Source: Parafrankia sp. EUN1f
GTDB taxonomy: Bacteria; Actinomycetota; Actinomycetes; Frankiales; Frankiaceae
Direction of reading: 5' to 3'
Length of the DNA stretch: 64,000 nt
Assembly: GCF_000177675.1 (NCBI RefSeq)
Contig: NZ_ADGX01000012.1
Coordinates: 1-64,000 of the forward strand
A model generated the notes under the pieces. That model did no database searches and was not told where the DNA came from. It worked only from the letters and a program-made list of their open reading frames with translations. This document shows, one piece after another, positions 18,204 through 26,780 of the stretch. The stretch's first letter is position 1. The number at the start of each line of letters is the position of its first letter. The translations under genes and the position numbers were made by a program.

Positions 18204-19829
18204 GTGACAGGCCCCCGACATTCGACCGCTTGGTCCATTAGGCCCCGGGTGTTCCGGTGGGCCGCGGCCTGTTGCGCCCTGCTCCTCGGACTCGCCGCGA
18301 CGTTCGCCGCACTGCTGCCCGCGAACCCAGCGCGGATCGCGACGCTCGCAGTTGCGTTCGCCTCCGAATTCGCCGTGGCGTTCATACTCTTGTATACCGC
18401 GCGACGCGCCGCGGACGGTGATCGGCGATGGCGGCTACTGATCGGTGTATTCGCGGTCGGCCACATGGGCGGAGGCCTCGTCACCCTCGTGACCCTGCTG
18501 ACGGGCGGTTCGATTGTGTCCCGTGTGACGACAGGTGTGATCGTCGTTTTCTACGGCCCGGCGCTGGCTGGCATGCTTTCCCTGCCGACCTCCCCGGTCG
18601 ACGGCCTGAACGGACGAGCGCGAGGCGTGGGGCGCATGCGCTGGCACGCGATCGTCGTCCTCGACAGCACGCTGATCGTCGGCTCGATCCTCCTGGTGGA
18701 ATGGGTCACCTCGCTCGGAGCCGTCGCTCGCGCAAGCTCACCGAACCCTGCGGAGCTTCTCCTCGCGCTGGTCCACCAGATCACCGGCCTGATCCTCGCG
18801 GCGACGGTGCTCCTGATCGCGACGTTCCGCCGGCCACGGTCCCCGACGACGCTGGTGCTGCTCGGCGGCGGCCTACTCGCCTACGCCCTCACGAGCGTGG
18901 TCCTCGTCTATCAAGTCGCATACGGCCGCCACGACCTCCCGGCCTGGAGCCTGCTGCCACTGATCGCCTCGGTCCAACTGCTGGGCCTCGCCGCGCTGGT
19001 GCCGGCTCATGTTCCGGCGGAGCGCGACGGTCAGGCCGTGCCCAGCCCTCGGGCGATGTGGGCGCATGCCGCGTTGCCATACACCGTGCTCGCCGTCGCC
19101 GGCACGCTCGTCCTGGGCCGGCTCGCCGCCGGAGCGCCCCTCGATCGGGTCGAGGCGTACGGCACCGTATCGCTGCTGGTCCTGGCACTCACCCGCCAGA
19201 TGATCACTATCGCCGAGAACACCCACCTGCTCACGGCCCTGCGGGAACGCGAAGAGCAGCTTCACTATCAGGCGTTTCATGACCCTCTGACCGGTCTGGC
19301 GAACCGGGAGCTGTTCGCCCGGCGCCTACGACAAGCCGTCGGCCCGAGCCCCGAACCGGACAACGACGACGCACCGACCGGCCACGAGACCGTGTCCGTG
19401 CTGTTCATCGACCTCGACCACTTCAAAGCGGTCAACGACGCGTTCGGGCACGCCGCCGGCGACGAACTCCTCAAGATCAGCGCCGACCGGTTACAGAACG
19501 CCGCCCGCTCCACCGACACGGTAGCCCGCTTCGGCGGCGATGAGTTTGCCGTCATCCTCATTGGCTCCGACCCGGACACCGCAGTCCCGATCGCGCAGCG
19601 CCTCGCGACCGCAGTCCAGACGCCCTGCCATCTCGCGGACCACCCCTACCGTCCACGGGCCAGCCTCGGCCTGGCCACCCTCGACCACACCACCGAGCCG
19701 GCCTGCCCCGACACCCTGCTCCACCACGCCGACCTGGCGATGTACGCCGCTAAACGCCGACGTACTCGCGGACTCGTCGTCTACGATCCCACCCTGACGA
19801 CCCACCATGACCAGCCACGACACCCCTAA
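18204..19829 (+). CDS. Membrane-bound diguanylate cyclase (GGDEF)
   Basis: 541 residues from the GTG at 18204, preceded by GGGGG; the frame opens at 18063, but that extension is basic and unlike a membrane protein. About eight to ten hydrophobic helices cover residues 15-330. A short coiled segment (LLTALREREEQLHYQAFHD) leads to a complete GGDEF domain. This has LTGLANR, the metal-binding DLDHFKAVND, active-site RFGGDEF, and an RxxD motif (RSTD) exactly five residues upstream, so product inhibition by c-di-GMP is expected. It should make c-di-GMP in response to a membrane signal. No EAL domain. Confidence 0.85.
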   Translation: MTGPRHSTAWSIRPRVFRWAAACCALLLGLAATFAALLPANPARIATLAVAFASEFAVAFILLYTARRAADGDRRWRLLIGVFAVGHMGGGLVTLVTLLTGGSIVSRVTTGVIVVFYGPALAGMLSLPTSPVDGLNGRARGVGRMRWHAIVVLDSTLIVGSILLVEWVTSLGAVARASSPNPAELLLALVHQITGLILAATVLLIATFRRPRSPTTLVLLGGGLLAYALTSVVLVYQVAYGRHDLPAWSLLPLIASVQLLGLAALVPAHVPAERDGQAVPSPRAMWAHAALPYTVLAVAGTLVLGRLAAGAPLDRVEAYGTVSLLVLALTRQMITIAENTHLLTALREREEQLHYQAFHDPLTGLANRELFARRLRQAVGPSPEPDNDDAPTGHETVSVLFIDLDHFKAVNDAFGHAAGDELLKISADRLQNAARSTDTVARFGGDEFAVILIGSDPDTAVPIAQRLATAVQTPCHLADHPYRPRASLGLATLDHTTEPACPDTLLHHADLAMYAAKRRRTRGLVVYDPTLTTHHDQPRHP

Positions 19830-20204
19830 ACGACCCTCCGCCCGCAGACGGCGATGCGAACGCCGCTCAGGGCAGCAATGCCTCCGCGAGGCATGCCTGC
19901 CAGGCGGCCTCCTCGCCAGGGCCGGCGCCTGCGGGCTGGCGTAGGCCGAGCACCACTTGGTCGGCGCTCCCTGCATCCTTACGTGTCCCGGTGACGTCGC
20001 AGGACCGACGCGCCCGGCCGTGGACGGCACGGCCCGGCGATGCCCAGGGATACGACAGCGCCACATCCCGGTCGTCCAGGTCGCCCTGCTGACGCCGCGA
20101 GCGGGCTCCAGCTTGGGCAGCACCTCGGTGACGAGCCCGCAAGGAAAGGAATCCGAGAACCAGGCCATCGCGCTCGCGCCCCTATCTGTCAGCATGAGAT
20201 GAGT
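19830..20204. other. Region without recognisable gene
   Basis: About 375 bp after the GGDEF gene. A long minus-strand frame (to 20195) begins MLTDRGASAMAWFSDSF but has no recognisable family and drifts into the antisense of the GGDEF gene. Confidence 0.3.
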
Positions 20205-20324
20205 CGGGCACCTCGGTCAACCAGGTGCCCGGCGCGAACTGCTCGCTGCTGCTGGGAGGGCCGATGGTGCCACTTGTCGGCGCCGTGCTCTTCGGCTCGG
20301 AGCAGGCGTTTGTCGTACGGTGAC
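20205..20324 (+). pseudogene. Possible C-terminal tail of a thiolase/lipid-transfer-type protein
   Basis: An open stretch to the stop at 20322-20324 reads GTSVNQVPGANCSLLLGG, then PMVPLVGAVLFGSEQAF. The 'VPGA...L..GGP..P..AVLFG' shape resembles the C-terminus of non-canonical thiolases (SCP-x type). No upstream coding continues it. Weak identification; a thiolase gene lies 1 kb away on the same strand. Confidence 0.3.
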
Positions 20325-20340
20325 GGATGAGGGTGGCGGC

Positions 20341-20979
20341 CTACTGGTCCTGACCGTCCAACAGAACGAGCACCAGGTCCTTCCACATGCTGAGGTTGGG
20401 GTCGCGGGTCGGGTCGCGGCGGTCGAACGTGTAAGCCAGAGCAAGGCCGCGCATGCTGCTGAGTAGCAGTTCCCGTACTTGCGGGTAGCGCGGGTGGCCG
20501 ACGTAGTAGGGCCCGAACATGGCGTCGACGGCACCGCGGACGATCCCGCCGAGATGTCGCTCGGTGGGCCGAAGCGCCGTCGCGATCTCGTCGTTGGTCC
20601 GCGCGGCCGTCCACAGTTCCAGCGCGGCCCACCAGTGCGGTTCGTGGAAGGTCGACCAGAGCAGCTCGACCATCTGGGTCAGCCGTTCCGGTCCGACCGG
20701 ATGGGAGCGGGCGATCTGTTCGGCCCTTGCCACGGAGATCGCGATCCGCCGCCGGGCCAGATGCTCGGAGGCGGCGACCAGCAGCGCGTCACGCGAGGGG
20801 AAGTGATGGAGCAATCCGCCGCGTGAGATGCCCGCCCGCTTCTGGATGCGTGGGGTGGTCGCGTTGACGTAGCCGCCTTCGACCAGGCAGTCCACGGCGG
20901 CGTCGAGGATCCGGTTGCGGCTGTCCTCGCGTTGCCCGTCACGGCGGGCGCGATAGCTCGTGTCGGTGTCGCTGGTCAT
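20341..20979 (-). CDS. TetR-family regulator of the thiolase operon
   Basis: 212 residues from ATG 20979 with upstream GGGAGG. The HTH region is ILDAAVDCLVEGGYVNATTPRIQKRAGISRGGLLHHF, followed by a helical ligand-binding domain to residue 212. It is divergent from thiolase, SDR and enoyl-CoA hydratase genes across a 374-bp gap with two inverted repeats. It is therefore the likely repressor of that beta-oxidation block, with an acyl-CoA as probable effector. A longer frame to 21336 has no supporting similarity. Confidence 0.85.
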   Translation of the reverse strand: MTSDTDTSYRARRDGQREDSRNRILDAAVDCLVEGGYVNATTPRIQKRAGISRGGLLHHFPSRDALLVAASEHLARRRIAISVARAEQIARSHPVGPERLTQMVELLWSTFHEPHWWAALELWTAARTNDEIATALRPTERHLGGIVRGAVDAMFGPYYVGHPRYPQVRELLLSSMRGLALAYTFDRRDPTRDPNLSMWKDLVLVLLDGQDQ

Positions 20980-21239
20980 CGGTCCTCCCGCAGGTCCCGG
21001 CCAGGCGCTGGATCGACCGGGTGTTCGTTCGTTCGCCGCTGGTTCGCCCGGCGGCGGAGCTCGTGTCCGGGGCGGCCGGCGCGCATCGTCCATCGTCACA
21101 TCTGCCGGTAGCAGGGGGAGAACCAGGCCGGAGCCCGCTCGGTCGGCCAGTGTGCGTCCGGCGCGTGTACGCGTCCGCGCAGGTGTTCGTGGATGTCGTG
21201 CGCGAAGCGCCAGTGCACGATGTCTTTCGGTGGCCGTCA

Positions 21240-21283
21240 CCGTCAAGGTTGACTGTGACTGAAGTTCGCCGTCACATTGACGG
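21240..21283. promoter_or_regulatory. Two candidate TetR operators upstream of the thiolase
   Basis: CCGTCA-CAT-TGACGG (21269-21283) is a perfect 6-bp inverted repeat. A related copy, CCGTCA-N4-TGACTG, lies at 21240-21255. They sit 70-115 bp before the thiolase start (21354), inside the TetR/thiolase intergenic gap. Confidence 0.55.
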
Positions 21284-21353
21284 TGGTTGGCGCGCGGCCG
21301 GCCGCGCCGCTGGCGAACGAGAACCATCGACACCATCGACGGAGGACCCGCAC

Positions 21354-22502
21354 ATGCCTGACGCAGTGATCGTGGAGGCCGTCCGCACGCCGGTCGGCAA
21401 GCGCGGCGGCCCCCTGTCCGCCGTGCATCCCGTCGACCTGTCGGCGTACGTGCTGAAGGCGTTGGCCGAGCGGACCGGGATCGACCCGGCTGTGGTCGAT
21501 GACGTGATCTGGGGCTGCGTCTCCCAGGTCGGTGAGCAGACCCTCGACATTGCCCGGAACGCCCCGCTGGCAGCGGGCTGGCCGGAGTCGGTCACCGGGG
21601 TCACGGTGGACCGGCAGTGCGGCTCGTCCCAGCAGTGCGTCCACTTCGCCGCCGCGGGGCTGGTCGCGGGCCACTACGACGTCGTGGTGGCCGGCGGGGT
21701 GGAGTCGATGAGCCGGGTCCCGATGGGCAGCGCGATACAGGGCCAGGATCCGTTGGGTCCGGCGTTCCGCGCCCGCTACGGCGCCGAGGCTCCCAATCAG
21801 GGGCTGGGTGCCGAGGCCATCGCGCAGCGCTGGGGGTTCACCCGCACCCAGCTCGACGAGTTCGCGCTCGGTTCGCACGAGAAGGCGGCCGCGGCGCAGG
21901 ACGAGGGCCGCTTCGACGCCCAGATCGCGCCGGTGACTCTGAACGACGGCGCCGTGGTCGGCCGGGACGAGGGCGTGCGCCGCGGCGGCACGCTGGAGAC
22001 GCTGGCCGGGTTGAAGACGGTGTTCAGGCCGGAGGGTGGAGTGATCACCGCGGCCAACAGCTCGCAGATCTCCGACGGGGCGGCGGCGCTGTTGCTGACC
22101 ACCAGCGAGAAGGCTCGTGAGCTGGGCCTGACCCCCGTCGTGCGGGTGCACACCGCGGTACTCGCCGGCGCCGATCCGGTGATCGTGCTGACGGCGCCGA
22201 TCCCGGCGACCGAGAAGGCGTTGCGCAGGTCCGGGCTGACAGTGAACGAGATCGGTGCGTTCGAGGTCAACGAGGCGTTCGCACCGGTGCCGCTGGCCTG
22301 GCTGGCAGATCTCGGTGCCGACGCCAAGGCACTCAACCCGAACGGTGGGGCGATCGCGCTCGGGCACCCGCTCGGCGGTTCCGGGGCGCGTCTCACCACG
22401 ACTCTGGTGCACCACATGCGTGACCACGGCATCCGTTACGGGCTGCAGACCATGTGCGAGGGCGGCGGCCAGGCCAACGCCACCATCTTCGAACTGCTCT
22501 GA
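21354..22502 (+). CDS. Thiolase (acetyl-CoA C-acyltransferase)
   Basis: 382 residues, ATG preceded by GGAGGA. It cleaves 3-ketoacyl-CoA with CoA, or condenses acyl-CoAs. The nucleophilic Cys is in DRQCGSSQQ, the NEAF segment follows in the C-terminal half, the catalytic His is in GHPLGGSGAR, and the second Cys is in MCEGGGQANA, so all catalytic residues are intact. Length is normal for degradative thiolases. It is first in a rightward operon with an SDR dehydrogenase and, 430 bp on, an enoyl-CoA hydratase. Together with the divergent TetR gene this looks like a dedicated beta-oxidation module. Confidence 0.9.
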   Translation: MPDAVIVEAVRTPVGKRGGPLSAVHPVDLSAYVLKALAERTGIDPAVVDDVIWGCVSQVGEQTLDIARNAPLAAGWPESVTGVTVDRQCGSSQQCVHFAAAGLVAGHYDVVVAGGVESMSRVPMGSAIQGQDPLGPAFRARYGAEAPNQGLGAEAIAQRWGFTRTQLDEFALGSHEKAAAAQDEGRFDAQIAPVTLNDGAVVGRDEGVRRGGTLETLAGLKTVFRPEGGVITAANSSQISDGAAALLLTTSEKARELGLTPVVRVHTAVLAGADPVIVLTAPIPATEKALRRSGLTVNEIGAFEVNEAFAPVPLAWLADLGADAKALNPNGGAIALGHPLGGSGARLTTTLVHHMRDHGIRYGLQTMCEGGGQANATIFELL

Positions 22503-22530
22503 GTCCCATCGGTGAGGGAGAGGAGGACAC

Positions 22531-23292
22531 ATGAACGTCACCGATTCGGTCGTGCTGGTCACCGGCGGGGCCTCCGGCCTGGGGCTGGCGACCACCGAGA
22601 AGCTGGTGGAGGCCGGCGCCTCTGTGGTGATCTTCGATCCGCCGGGCTCGGATGGCGCCGCGGTCGCGGGCAAGCTCGGTGACCGGGTCCGGTTCGCCGC
22701 CGGCGACGTCCGCAGCGAGGCCGACGTCACGGCCGCGCTGGACGTCGCCGCGGAGCTGGGCACGCTGCGGGCCGCCGTCAACTGTGCCGGCACCGGGAAC
22801 GGGATCAAGACCGTCGGCAAGGACGGCCCGTTTCCGCTCGATCAGTTCCAGCGGATCGTCGACATCAACCTCGTCGGCACGTTCAACGTCATTCGGCTGG
22901 CCGCGGCGCGGATCGCCATGGCCGAGCCGATCGACGGGGAACGCGGGGTCATCGTGAACACCGCCTCGGTGGCCGCGTTCGACGGGCAGATCGGGCAGGC
23001 CGCGTACTCCGCGTCGAAGGGCGGCGTGGTCGGGCTCACCCTGCCGGTCGCCCGCGACCTGGGAAGCTTGCAGATCCGCGTGGTCACGATCGCGCCGGGC
23101 CTGTTCGACACCCCGCTGTTGGCCGCGCTGCCGGAGGAGGCCAAGGCGTCTCTGGGCCGGCAGGTTCCGCACCCGTCTCGGTTGGGAAATCCTGTGGAGT
23201 TCGGTTCGATGGTCGCGTATGTACTGACCAACCCGATGCTCAACGGCGAGACCATCCGTCTCGACGGTGCGATCCGGATGGCGCCCCGGTAG
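22531..23292 (+). CDS. SDR 3-hydroxyacyl-CoA dehydrogenase (HSD10-like)
   Basis: 253 residues, ATG preceded by GAGAGGAGG, 28 bp after the thiolase. It has the Rossmann motif TGGASGLG, the catalytic Ser in NTASVAAF and YSASK. The 'AGTGNGIKTV...FPLDQFQRIVDINLVGTFNVIRL' and 'PHPSRLGNP.EF' segments are typical of type-2 (HSD17B10-like) 3-hydroxyacyl-CoA dehydrogenases. It should oxidise 3-hydroxyacyl-CoA with NAD+ to feed the thiolase next door. Confidence 0.85.
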   Translation: MNVTDSVVLVTGGASGLGLATTEKLVEAGASVVIFDPPGSDGAAVAGKLGDRVRFAAGDVRSEADVTAALDVAAELGTLRAAVNCAGTGNGIKTVGKDGPFPLDQFQRIVDINLVGTFNVIRLAAARIAMAEPIDGERGVIVNTASVAAFDGQIGQAAYSASKGGVVGLTLPVARDLGSLQIRVVTIAPGLFDTPLLAALPEEAKASLGRQVPHPSRLGNPVEFGSMVAYVLTNPMLNGETIRLDGAIRMAPR

Positions 23293-23508
23293 TAGCCGGC
23301 CAGGTTGACTGGGTAGGCGCCGGCGGTCTGTGCCGAAAATCTTCGTCTTTAGGCTTCGGTGATTGTGCTTCGAGTTGGGCCTCCGGCCGGCTGTCATGAG
23401 CCCACCGCCCTCGATGTGGCCCGCGCGCGGGCCGCGGGGTCTCACCCCGGGCCGAACACCGAAATCCCCCGCGCCGTGCGGCGTGGTCAACACCGAACGG
23501 GAGTCCAG

Positions 23509-23727
23509 ATGGCTGAGCTGATCGCCGCGACCGACCGGTCCGCAGGCGCGGACGACCTCGCCTCCGAGGTCTTCACACCCGATGACCACGGCTACCCGGT
23601 AGTAGCCCCCGCGCCGGTCCCGTCCGCGGCGGTCGCGGCCGCTCACGCCGCGGAACGCGACTACCCGGAATGGGCGGTGTTGTTGCGGGAAGTCACCGTC
23701 GCCGCGGCGTGGGAAGGGCAGCGATGA
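23509..23727 (+). CDS. Small cysteine-free ferredoxin-like protein
   Basis: 72 residues, MAELIAATDRSAGADDLASE followed by VFTPDDHGYPVVAPAPVPS. The middle and end match the C-terminal half of single-cluster actinobacterial ferredoxins ('APEVF..DDDGY.VV...PVP......A......CP..AI'). However there is not one cysteine: the usual CP is DYPEWAV. Its stop codon overlaps the start of the enoyl-CoA hydratase (ATGA at 23724-23727), so it is probably translated and coupled. It may be a decayed ferredoxin or a structural/partner protein that has lost its Fe-S cluster. Similarity is judged by eye and is modest. Confidence 0.45.
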   Translation: MAELIAATDRSAGADDLASEVFTPDDHGYPVVAPAPVPSAAVAAAHAAERDYPEWAVLLREVTVAAAWEGQR

Positions 23728-24548
23728 CCACGGAAACGTCCGGAGCGACCCTCGATCCCGCCGGAGTGGGAAGTGCGGCCCGGTTCGAGCGCCTGGGCCA
23801 CGTCGGAGTCGTGACACTGAACCGTCCGCGCGCGCTCAACGCGGTGAACGCGCAGCTGTCGGCCGCCGCGGGAGCGGCGCTCGAGCAGGCGCAGGCCGAC
23901 CCGCTGGTCCGCGCCGTGATCATCACCGGCGCGGGGCGGGCATTCTGCGCCGGCGCTGATCTCAAGGAGCTGGCCCGGGGTCACCGGGTCGACGACCGTG
24001 AGCACCCCGAGTGGGGCTTCGCGGGCATCGCCCAGCACTGGATCGGCAAACCCACGATCGCGGCCGTCAACGGCTTCGCGCTGGGGGGCGGCACCGAGAT
24101 CGTGCTGGCCTGCGACCTCGCTGTCATCGACGAGGCCGCGTCGCTGGGCCTGCCAGAGGTCAGGCGGGGCCTGTTCGCCGCCGCCGGTGGAGTGATCCGG
24201 TTGCAGCGGCAGATCCCGCTCAAGATCGCCCTGGAGGTGGTTCTGACCGGCGAACCGCTCTCGGCGGCCCGCGCCTACGAGATCGGCCTGGTGAACCGGG
24301 TCGCCCCGGCCGGCACAGCCTTCGAAGTCGCCTTCGAACTCGCCCGGACCGTGGCCGCGAACGCGCCGCTGTCGGTCCAGCAGAGCAAGCGCGTCGTGCA
24401 TTACACCTACGCCGCCGGATCCGACTGGGAGCCCGAGGTCTGGCGAATCAACACCGAAGCCGTGGATGTCGTCTTCAACAGTGAGGACGCGAAGGAAGGC
24501 ACGAAAGCGTTCACGGAGAAGCGAGAACCGAAATGGGAAGGGCAGTGA
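23724..24548 (+). CDS. Enoyl-CoA hydratase/isomerase (crotonase family)
   Basis: 274 residues. The oxyanion-hole segments are FCAGADLKEL and ALGGGTEIVLACD, and both acid/base glutamates of true hydratases are present (GGGTE and LPEVRRG). The C-terminal trimerisation helices end EKREPKW. The start overlaps the stop of the preceding small ORF by four bases. It probably hydrates a 2-enoyl-CoA to the 3-hydroxyacyl-CoA used by the upstream SDR. Length and motifs are normal. Confidence 0.85.
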   Translation: MTTETSGATLDPAGVGSAARFERLGHVGVVTLNRPRALNAVNAQLSAAAGAALEQAQADPLVRAVIITGAGRAFCAGADLKELARGHRVDDREHPEWGFAGIAQHWIGKPTIAAVNGFALGGGTEIVLACDLAVIDEAASLGLPEVRRGLFAAAGGVIRLQRQIPLKIALEVVLTGEPLSAARAYEIGLVNRVAPAGTAFEVAFELARTVAANAPLSVQQSKRVVHYTYAAGSDWEPEVWRINTEAVDVVFNSEDAKEGTKAFTEKREPKWEGQ

Positions 24549-24889
24549 CCGGGACGGGGGAAAGGCCGGCCGGCGGCCTGCCGCTGTGAGGAACGGTCGT
24601 GCTCGACCTCACTGCGGGTGCGCCGAAGTCGTGTGACGCTACCTCGCCCACCGGGCCGACGTCCTGAGGGGCAAGCCTCCCAGGGCTCACCGGGCCGGCG
24701 CGACAGGGTCGCGTTCGCCCTACGGAACGCGAACAAGCGTGCATCGTGCTCGATCTAAACGACGAGGCCGGCCGCGGGACCTGTGGCGGCTCGCCGGTGC
24801 TGCCGACCGCCTCCCCGGAAACAGTCGCCCTCGCCAGACTCGCCCGGCGGCGTCGTTGAGCTCCTTCACCCCACCGACGGCAACGCCAA
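24549..24889. other. Region without recognisable gene
   Basis: About 340 bp between the hydratase and an ISL3 fragment. I see no supported reading frame or clear hairpin; it is probably the upstream part of the decayed IS. Confidence 0.3.
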
Positions 24890-25115
24890 CCGGCTCGATG
24901 AACGGAGCATCACTGTGCGTGCCACCGACCTGTTTCACCTGCATTCCTTCATCCGCGGTCTCGACCTCGACCGCGCGGTTGACACCGGGCTCACCCTGTC
25001 CATCCACAACAGCGGCAGCTGATGGTTGAGCAGCCAGACCAAACGGATCACACGCCAGATGCACGACAGAGCAGAATTCCCCTTCCTTCGCCGCCGCATC
25101 GTGCTCGACCAGCAC
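24890..25115 (+). mobile_element. ISL3-family transposase, C-terminal fragment with in-frame stop
   Basis: Reads LHSFIRGLDLDRAVDTGLTL, SIHNSGS, stop (25020-25022), then in the same frame QTKRITRQMHDRAEFPFLRR and RIVL. This is the C-terminal pattern of ISL3 transposases ('F..GL..D..AV..GLTL..S.G..E......K.I.RQM.GRA.F.LLR.R.L'). Everything upstream is lost. Confidence 0.7.
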
Positions 25116-25140
25116 ACAGTAACGGGACTGTGTCGCCAAC

Positions 25141-25220
25141 GGTGTTTCCGGCAGCTTGGATCAGTAGGCCTCGGCGGATGGCCAGCGGTCACGGAAAGTG
25201 ATCGCGAAGGCGTCGATCAC
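25141..25220 (-). repeat. 80-bp repeat, copy 1 (encodes an IS-type C-terminal tail)
   Basis: About 86% identical, in inverted orientation, to 44752-44831. Read on the minus strand both copies encode VIDAF-x-I-x-F-x-DRWPSAE-x-Y followed by a stop codon, with several differences at silent positions. This looks like the conserved last codons and 3' flank of one transposase family, present as two truncated copies. Confidence 0.55.
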
Positions 25221-25351
25221 AGTCGGGACCCGATATCCGGCCGGCAGCCGTGCGGTCATGGCGCGCCCGGTAGCCGGTGGTCGGGAGATACGCCGCGACC
25301 TGGTGGCAGGGTAGCCCGGGAGAATCTCACTGCCGGGCAACCCCGCCTCGC

Positions 25352-26380
25352 TTACGGCTTCTGGGCAGGTGGCAGTCGCGCGACGAGCGCGCGAAGCGCT
25401 GGCATCTGGGCCCCTTCGAGTTCTCCGCGGTTCAGCGCGTCACGGAGAAAGGCATGGTCTTGATTGTTGACCTTGCCGCCGTGGTGGTAGGCATTGAATG
25501 CTGCGAAGTCGAGCGGGAGCACGCCGGTTTCCATCTGCTGGAAGAGTGCCAGTACATTCTCTGGAGTTGTCTGCCTGCTGGCACCTGGGCCTGATGGGCC
25601 GAAGATCGACAGACGCTGGATCTCGCCCATGGCTTCGACTCCGAGCTGCCAGGTGGGGTTGGTATGGTCGAGGTCGGCGAGAGAAGGCCAGTCCAGCAGC
25701 TCCCATGCCGCGATAACGGGGAAGGCGGCGAACTGCAGCCCGAACTCCTCCTGTGTCAGCGTGGCGCATTTTCCGGCGCCATTGACGCCGAACAGCGCCG
25801 CGAAGTCGGCCGCAACCTGCGGCGCACTGTCGTCGACGACGAATGCGGCCGGTGACAGGGGCTGGTAGCCATAGTCCGCCTTGGCCAGCAGGTCTGCCTT
25901 AACGCCCGGGTGCCAGGGGATTTTGGCGCGGGGCACCTCGTAGATAAGTGAACCGGTGGTGCCCTGGGTCACCTGGGTTTCGGCGAGGCCGGACTGTTCA
26001 AGGAACCAGGACCGTATGTCCAGCCCGATGCTGCCGAGGATCACACCGGTTGACGTCCCCCGGAAGGCCCGGCCGATCTCGCGCGTAAGTGTTCGGCCGG
26101 CGTCCGCGCTGAGCGACGCGCCGTCGAGTGTGACGACGACGAAGTCGAACGAGGTTCCCGAGAGCGCGGCGGGGTCGATGATGACGTCGTAGCGGGAGTA
26201 GGTCTTCAGACTGTGGCTGTCATAGGAGTAGAGGAACTGGGGCCGGGAGAGCTGCTCCTGGCGATGCGGTCGAACGAGGAAGGTGACTGCGACGCCCGCT
26301 TCACTCAGATCGTATCCGGTGAGAACACCCATTGAACCGGCACCGACGACACATACAGAAACTTGCCTAGAATCCGTCAT
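25352..26380 (-). CDS. Ketopantoate reductase-like (ApbA/PanE) dehydrogenase
   Basis: 342 residues from ATG 26380. The N-terminal NAD(P)-binding motif is VCVVGAGSMGVLTGYDLSEAG, followed by the typical 'VTFLVRPHRQEQL' and 'DFVVVTLDGASL' strands of the 2-dehydropantoate 2-reductase superfamily. The C-terminal helical domain is present but divergent, and panE proteins are usually about 300 residues, so this is probably a relative reducing another 2-oxoacid or imine. It stands alone between IS remnants on both sides and no operon partner is seen. Confidence 0.65.
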   Translation of the reverse strand: MTDSRQVSVCVVGAGSMGVLTGYDLSEAGVAVTFLVRPHRQEQLSRPQFLYSYDSHSLKTYSRYDVIIDPAALSGTSFDFVVVTLDGASLSADAGRTLTREIGRAFRGTSTGVILGSIGLDIRSWFLEQSGLAETQVTQGTTGSLIYEVPRAKIPWHPGVKADLLAKADYGYQPLSPAAFVVDDSAPQVAADFAALFGVNGAGKCATLTQEEFGLQFAAFPVIAAWELLDWPSLADLDHTNPTWQLGVEAMGEIQRLSIFGPSGPGASRQTTPENVLALFQQMETGVLPLDFAAFNAYHHGGKVNNQDHAFLRDALNRGELEGAQMPALRALVARLPPAQKP

Positions 26381-26589
26381 TGCACTACCTAGCCTTGAGG
26401 GTGGAGTTTCTTTTCTGGGTACTTGCGGCACTTCATGCACTACAAAAACCGCGAAGAGAAGTTATCTTCGGGTGGTCGACTGGGTGCACTTGCTGGTGTC
26501 GGGTCGTTCTCGCCTGGTGCCCTGAGTCTCTAATTCCCAAGTCCTGCATCGCACTCGTGATCAGCGCCCGGCGACAGTCGCTGCGGCAC

Positions 26590-26700
26590 CTTTCGAACCG
26601 TCCACGCCCTGACCCGCCAGATCGGCGACCACGTTACCTACTGGAACAGCGTCGCTTGGCTGTCTGCCTGGACCGTCGCCGACAAGATCCTCGCTGGGAT
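26590..26700 (+). mobile_element. IS630-like transposase C-terminal remnant
   Basis: The stretch RTVHALTRQIGDHVTYWNS followed by WLSAWTVADKILAGI resembles the terminal helix of IS630 transposases ('SV..L...I..W...WN..P.PF.WTKTAD.IL..I'). It is short and diverged, and the rest of 26381-26780 holds no gene. Confidence 0.4.
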
Positions 26701-26780
26701 CTGTCTCGCCTCGCCGGCTTCCGTGCATTCTTCATCAACAAGTGCAGACGTATACGGGAAGCAAACGGGATCACGTGGCA

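Noticed and set aside
19491-20195. Long minus-strand frame starting MLTDRGASAMAWFSDSF
   Set aside because: It has no recognisable family, and most of it is antisense to the membrane GGDEF gene.
23320-23365. Possible terminator CCGAA...TTCGG after the SDR gene
   Set aside because: Only a 5-bp stem with a long loop and no T run; too weak to call.
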